From contig CAVYYW010000025.1 of assembly GCA_963772845.1 (NCBI GenBank), positions 1 to 37,855 on the forward strand: a DNA stretch of 37,855 bases, in the 5' to 3' direction. The DNA is from CAVYYW01 sp963772845 (GTDB taxonomy: Bacteria > Bacillota > Bacilli > Bacillales > Sporolactobacillaceae). Of the stretch, positions 34,508 through 37,855 are shown piece by piece; the stretch's first letter is position 1; each line of letters starts with the position of its first letter. The notes under the pieces are model-generated. The model saw only the letters and a list, made by a program, of their open reading frames with translations. It made no database searches and had not been told where the DNA came from. Made by a program: the position numbers and the translations under genes.

Positions 34508-35244
34508 ATGCTGCTGTTTTTTAGAATAGGGATTCTGTTTTGTATTGCTGTGCTGCTTATTTATCTCGGCTTTTACTGGTGGAGGCCGCGTACGGTTGAG
34601 CGAAGAATGCTGATGATTCGAAAAAGCTGGTACACCATTTACTTCATTGGAGCGGCAATCGTCCTGCTGAACAATCCAGCGGCAGCGATCGACAATTGGC
34701 AGGCATTTACGATCACGGCCATTATTTTTGCGCTTGTGGATATCTTCGTCTTCCTGTCCATGTACATTAAAAAAGTCGGAAACAGCGAGCTCGTCCGGCA
34801 AATCCAAAACTTTCAAGAGAGTGCCGATATCGTGGTAAGCAATAAAGAGAAGCTGAATGCTTATATCCGGTTTTTAAATGAAGACGGTGTGGATTTATAT
34901 GAAGGAAGCTCCGGAGGGTTTTTAAAGGGATTTATTGCATTGACAGAAAAATGGGCGGAAGCTGAAGGTTTACGTGTGAAATTTTATCCTTTTAAAGATC
35001 AGGAAGACAGGGAAACCCTGCTGTCTATTATTCCTCAGAAACAGTTAAAAGAAAAACCGCTCGTCAGGCTGAGTGAACGCATTCCATATTTTTTCGGTAA
35101 AAATAAACAGGTGCTGATGCCTGTTCATTTAAAAGATCAACGGGGAATACATTGTTCATTTAATGTCAGAAGATGTGCTGACAGAGACGGACTGCCTGCT
35201 GCTTTCGGCATTGCTTTCCACATATGATCTCGTTTTTCAAATGA
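34508..35244 (+). pseudogene. spoIISA: SpoIISA-type membrane toxin, frameshifted
   Basis: Three N-terminal membrane segments with 'IRKSWYTIYFIGAAIVLLNNP' around residues 38-58 and 'IFALVDIFVFLSMYIKK...SEL' around 77-98 match B. subtilis SpoIISA ('IRKTWYLLFVLGAMVYW', 'SFALIDAFIFLSAYVKKLAGSEL') at the right positions. The cytosolic GAF-like domain ends 'LLLSALLSTYDLVF'. The reading breaks at GGGG (35142-35145): with three G residues it reads 'KDQREYIVHLMSEDV', as in SpoIISA. If the T5 run at 35233-35237 were T4, the toxin would stop at TGA 35242-35244, overlapping the antitoxin ATG as ATGA and giving 244 residues against 248 in B. subtilis. SpoIISA damages the cell membrane unless bound by SpoIISB. 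Confidence 0.85.
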
Positions 35245-35420
35245 AGGGGCAAGGTCAAGCCGCCGAGCAACCGTTAAAGAGCGAATCAATGACCGCCGCA
35301 GCCTCCAACATTGTGATTAACGCCAAGCCGTTGACCGGGGTGCCGGATGTCCCGTTCAGTCCTCACACAAGTTATTTACTGGAAGAAGCAGAAAAAGCGG
35401 CACGGGAAAACGGCTTGTAA
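35241..35420 (+). CDS. spoIISB: SpoIISB-like antitoxin (apparently in frame with the toxin here)
   Basis: This 59-residue, hydrophilic and disordered-looking protein ends with 'FSPHTSYLLEEAEKAARENGL', matching the toxin-binding 'VSPHTARIFKENERLIDEYKRK' end of B. subtilis SpoIISB (56 residues). As the sequence stands, it continues the toxin's last frame with no stop between them, which would make a fusion. A single extra T in 35233-35237 explains this and would restore a normal ATGA overlap. It wraps around the SpoIISA cytosolic domain to neutralise it. Followed by a terminator. Confidence 0.72.
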   Translation: MKGQGQAAEQPLKSESMTAAASNIVINAKPLTGVPDVPFSPHTSYLLEEAEKAARENGL

Positions 35421-35490
35421 AGCGAATCTCCTTTGCCTGCTAAACACCTGTTTTTACGAGGGTGGGATAGCGTTATTTGTCATAGAGAAA

Positions 35491-35527
35491 ACCGCTGACA
35501 AGATACTTTGTTAGCGGTCATTATTTT
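35491..35527 (+). terminator. Intrinsic terminator after spoIISB
   Basis: ACCGCTGACAA pairs with TTGTTAGCGGT (one G-T pair) followed by CATTATTTTT, 70 bases past the antitoxin stop. Confidence 0.75.
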
Positions 35528-35639
35528 TGAGACATAATGTAACGTTAGGGGATTCAATTTATTATTTTCAATGGTTCATTGCCCAGCATATATGTTATGA
35601 TTAAAAAAAGGGAATAATTGAAATAAAAGGAATGATCAA

Positions 35640-36309
35640 GTGAAGAACCTAACGAAATTTTTTTATTGTAATGTTTCCCTAATATTGCTCATTTTGTTGC
35701 TCGTGGGATGTACAGGCGATAAGAACGAAGAATCTAAATCAGCTACTTCAGAGAAGGACACGGCTTTCGTATCGAAGTCCACCACAGGATCAAAAAAATC
35801 CGCAAACGACGCTTCTACGGATCCTTTATCAGAAAATCCAAAGAATGAAAAGTCGAAAGACGACATCTGGAAGCAAAGAAGAGAATGCATTGGCTAAAGA
35901 TTCTTCTAAGGAAAAAAATGAAACGATTGGAGCAGGGAAAAACATCACAAACAAAGAGACTTCTGAGGAAGAAACCAATAATGATAACAACGAAGCTCAA
36001 AAAAACATACATAACGCTAATAATCAAAGTGATCCGCAGGCTGCCAAAAAGCAATTATCATCCGAGGAAAGCGACCAAAACAAGGCAGTTTCCTTAGTCA
36101 AAGATTATTTGCGAAACCAGAACGAATTAGTCGAAGATAAAAACCACTTTGTTGAATTCGAAGAGGTTCGTAATAAGTACTACATTGTAAGGTATTCTAC
36201 CTTAGTATCAGGTCATTCTTCTACCAATGGGCGTTATGCAGTAGACATAAATAATGGAAAAGTCATAGAAATAACGGCTGCCACTGATTTAGATGCTTTA
36301 AACGAATGA
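35640..36309 (+). pseudogene. Small lipoprotein with charged linker and C-terminal domain, frameshifted
   Basis: A signal peptide with lipobox ('LLVGCTG', Cys near residue 24) is followed by about 100 residues rich in Lys, Glu, Asn and Ser, predicted disordered. A C-terminal domain follows ('SLVKDYLRNQNEL...', 'YYIVRYSTLV..HSSTNGRYAVDINNGKV'), similar in style to PepSY-like or YPEB-type inhibitor modules. The frame breaks around 35860-35868; dropping one base joins 'EKSKD' to 'SGSKEENALAKDSSKE' and gives about 222 residues. The start is GTG 35640 (or ATG 35632 in another frame, less likely). Function unknown; extracellular, membrane-anchored. Confidence 0.7.
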
Positions 36310-36329
36310 AAAGGAACTTCCATAAAGGT

Positions 36330-36733
36330 GATGAACGACCAAACGAGGTCGAAAAGCAGGAAAAAGGGCGTTCATAAGGGCGATGAACGACCAAACGGGG
36401 TCAAAAAGGAGGAAAAAGGGCGTTCATAAGGGCGATGAACGACCAAAGGGTCAAAAAGCAGGAAAAGGCGTTCATAAGGGGATAACGACCAAACGAGGTC
36501 GAAAAGCAGGAGAAAGGGCGTTCATAAGGGTGATGAACGACCAAACGGGGTCAAAAAGCAGGAAAAAGGGCGTTCATAAGGGTGATGAACGACCAAACGA
36601 GGTCAAAAAGCAGGAAAAAGGGCGTTCATAAGGGTGATGAACGACCAAACGGGGTCAAAAAGCAGGAAAAAGGGCGTTCATAAGGGCGATGAACGACCAA
36701 ACGAGGTCAAAAAGCAGGAAAAAGGGCGTTCAT
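36330..36733. repeat. Eight 52-bp tandem repeats, each with two hairpins
   Basis: Units begin with GATGAACGACC at 36330, 36382, 36434, 36481 (shortened), 36532, 36584, 36636 and 36688. Each spans two inverted repeats: CGTTCAT-7 bases-ATGAACG across the unit junction, and CGACC-AAACGA-GGTCG (or GACC/GGTC) inside it, followed by an A-rich GCAGGAAAAAGG stretch. A period of 52 is not a multiple of three, and the frames drift, so this is not a protein repeat. Variation between units (ACGAGG/ACGGGG, GGTCG/GGTCA) lies mostly in loops or at stem ends. No repeat-spacer structure as in CRISPR. Confidence 0.88.
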
Positions 36734-36750
36734 TTGGTAAAAAAATGGAC

Positions 36751-36771
36751 AAAAAATGCCCGAGAGGCATT
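36751..36771 (-). terminator. Minus-strand terminator at the right end of the repeat array
   Basis: On the minus strand AATGCC-TCTCG-GGCATT is followed by TTTT. No minus-strand gene lies to the right, so it may end antisense transcription entering from the GH13 side, or be incidental. Confidence 0.45.
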
Positions 36772-36848
36772 CTGGTCTCCTTGGGGCGATGGAGGACAAA
36801 ACATTATGTTAGTATTTAAGAGTATTTCAAAAGAAAGAAGGAAATGAT

Positions 36849-37855
36849 TTGAAAAAAGTATGGTGGAAGGAAGCTGTGGTTTATCAGGTTTATTGGCGTA
36901 GTTTCTTAGATACAAACGGAGATGGCTATGGTGACCTCCAGGGGGTCATTAAAAAGCTAGATTACATAAAACAACTGGGCATTGATATTATTTGGCTGAA
37001 TCCTTGCTTCGAATCACCGGATGTGGATAACGGTTATGATATATCTGATTATTATGGGGTGATGGAAAAAGCGGGTTCCATGAAGGATTTCCAGAAGCTG
37101 ATTGAGGAAATTCATGCGCGTGATATGAAAATCATAATGGATCTTGTTGTGAATCATACCTCTGATCAGCACCCGTGGTTTTTGGAATCACGGTCATCTC
37201 GTCATAACGATAAGCGGGATTATTACATCTGGCGTGATCAGCCGAATAATTGGCGCTCTTATTTTTCACCTTCCGCCTGGGAATACGATGCGTTAACAGA
37301 GCAATCATATTTTCATGCCTTTGCACCGGAACAGCCCGATTTGAATTGGGCGAATCCGGCTGTGAGAGAGGAAATTTACCGGCTGATGGCTTTTTGGCTT
37401 GAAAAAGGGATGGATGGCTTTCGGCTTGATGCCATTGCGATGCTTGATAAAGAGGAAGGCTTTCCAGATGCTGACGACCCTGACCGCCTGGATTACCTAG
37501 GGAATAAGCCAAAGGTTCATGATTATTTGCACGAAATGCATGAGGCTGTGTTGAAAAAACACAATGCATTTACCGTGGGTGAAGTAGCTTTTGCAGGACC
37601 TGAAGAAGGGCTGAAGTATGTGCAGGAGGATCGTGAAGAGCTTAACACCATTTTTCATTTTCAGGTGCTTGACGAGATGTGGACATGGGATCTGAAACGG
37701 TTCAGGGAGATACAGAATAACTGGCACTCCGTTTTGTGGAACAAGGGCTGGAATTCACAGTTCATTAATAATCATGACCACACGAGAGTGGTAACAAGGT
37801 TTGGCAATGACAAGGAATATCGCGTGCAGTCTGCTAAGCTCTTTGCTGTGATGGT
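36849..37855 (+). CDS. GH13 alpha-glucosidase / oligo-1,6-glucosidase family, cut by window end
   Basis: This is the first 335 codons of a cytosolic GH13 subfamily 31-type enzyme that removes glucose from short alpha-glucosides. Visible are 'VYQVYWRSFLDTNGDGYGDL' (11-30), 'DLVVNHTS' (98-105, region I), 'GFRLDAIAML' (nucleophile D194), 'VGEVAF' (acid/base E245) and 'INNHDHTR' (D310), so the catalytic triad is intact. Residue 195, after the nucleophile, is Ala rather than the Val typical of oligo-1,6-glucosidase, which family knowledge links to alpha-1,4 preference; this is inference. The start is TTG 36849 behind AAGGAAATGA. Its promoter would have to lie near the 52-bp repeat array. Confidence 0.9.
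   Translation, partial: MKKVWWKEAVVYQVYWRSFLDTNGDGYGDLQGVIKKLDYIKQLGIDIIWLNPCFESPDVDNGYDISDYYGVMEKAGSMKDFQKLIEEIHARDMKIIMDLVVNHTSDQHPWFLESRSSRHNDKRDYYIWRDQPNNWRSYFSPSAWEYDALTEQSYFHAFAPEQPDLNWANPAVREEIYRLMAFWLEKGMDGFRLDAIAMLDKEEGFPDADDPDRLDYLGNKPKVHDYLHEMHEAVLKKHNAFTVGEVAFAGPEEGLKYVQEDREELNTIFHFQVLDEMWTWDLKRFREIQNNWHSVLWNKGWNSQFINNHDHTRVVTRFGNDKEYRVQSAKLFAVM

Noticed and set aside
34508..35420. Genuine SpoIISA-SpoIISB fusion protein
   Set aside because: One extra T in a homopolymer explains the fusion, and the corrected ATGA overlap and lengths match the known locus. Kept only as a finding to check.
36330..36733. Possible CRISPR array
   Set aside because: The whole 52-bp unit repeats with no unique spacers, and no cas genes are present.
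36383..36819. Open frames reading Lys/Arg-rich repeat peptides through the 52-bp array
   Set aside because: A period of 52 changes frame at each unit, the frames have no ribosome site, and the hairpin structure explains the conservation better.

Overview
The window is a chromosomal segment from a low-to-mid GC endospore-forming Firmicute (Bacillales). Evidence for this: strong AGGAGG-type ribosome sites, many TTG starts, sigma-A promoters, T-tailed hairpin terminators, a Fur box, cre-like and xyl-type operators, SinI-like antirepressor genes, a SpoIISA/SpoIISB toxin-antitoxin locus and a YcgT-type ferredoxin/flavodoxin-NADP reductase. A Sporolactobacillaceae-like or other environmental bacillus is possible, but genus cannot be fixed from the sequence. 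I see no tRNA, rRNA, CRISPR array, transposase or phage gene.

Layout. 1-4950: an iron-siderophore ABC operon (minus strand: ATPase, binding lipoprotein, two FecCD permeases) shares a Fur-box region with a divergent ycgT-like gene. 5160-6246: a low-complexity lipoprotein. 6306-11076: a roughly 2.3 kb unit duplicated head to tail; each unit holds a DUF218 (YdcF-like) membrane gene, a regulator joining an alpha/beta-hydrolase fold to an SARP/BTAD-type DNA-binding region, and a divergent 43-residue SinI-like gene. 11077-12067: repeat-rich and non-coding. 12068-18663: a GGDEF-like/HTH regulator, then an operon of two M20 amidohydrolases around a DUF3100 membrane protein, closed by an amidohydrolase-superfamily enzyme. 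18712-20434: repeat-rich and non-coding. 20435-22275: a nitrilase-superfamily hydrolase and gtaB. 22571-27490 (minus): amino-sugar-type operon (ROK regulator, binding protein, two permeases, nagB). 27736-28005: a relic of the gtaB 3' end with its terminator. 28015-34392: LacI-family regulator divergent from an ABC importer plus DUF1861 and GH130 genes, probably for manno-oligosaccharides. 34508-35420: spoIISA-spoIISB. 35640-36309: an acidic lipoprotein. 36330-36733: eight 52-bp tandem hairpin repeats. 36849-end: a GH13 alpha-glucosidase, cut by the window edge.

How it works together. The sugar section looks like a catabolic island with local repressors (ROK and LacI) and cre-like sites, feeding phosphorylase/glycosidase enzymes. 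The M20 operon probably takes up and hydrolyses an N-acylated or amide-linked compound under its upstream regulator. The duplicated unit is the least familiar part: the hydrolase domain has lost its nucleophile and histidine, so it probably senses a ligand, and it is transcribed divergently from an orphan SinI-like peptide.

Quality warning. About ten genes that otherwise align well with their families are broken by single-base indels, nearly all one-base insertions and several in homopolymers. After removal of the extra base the lengths return to family norms. This may be sequencing error rather than true gene death, so 'pseudogene' entries with a single shift should be read as 'frameshifted in this sequence'.
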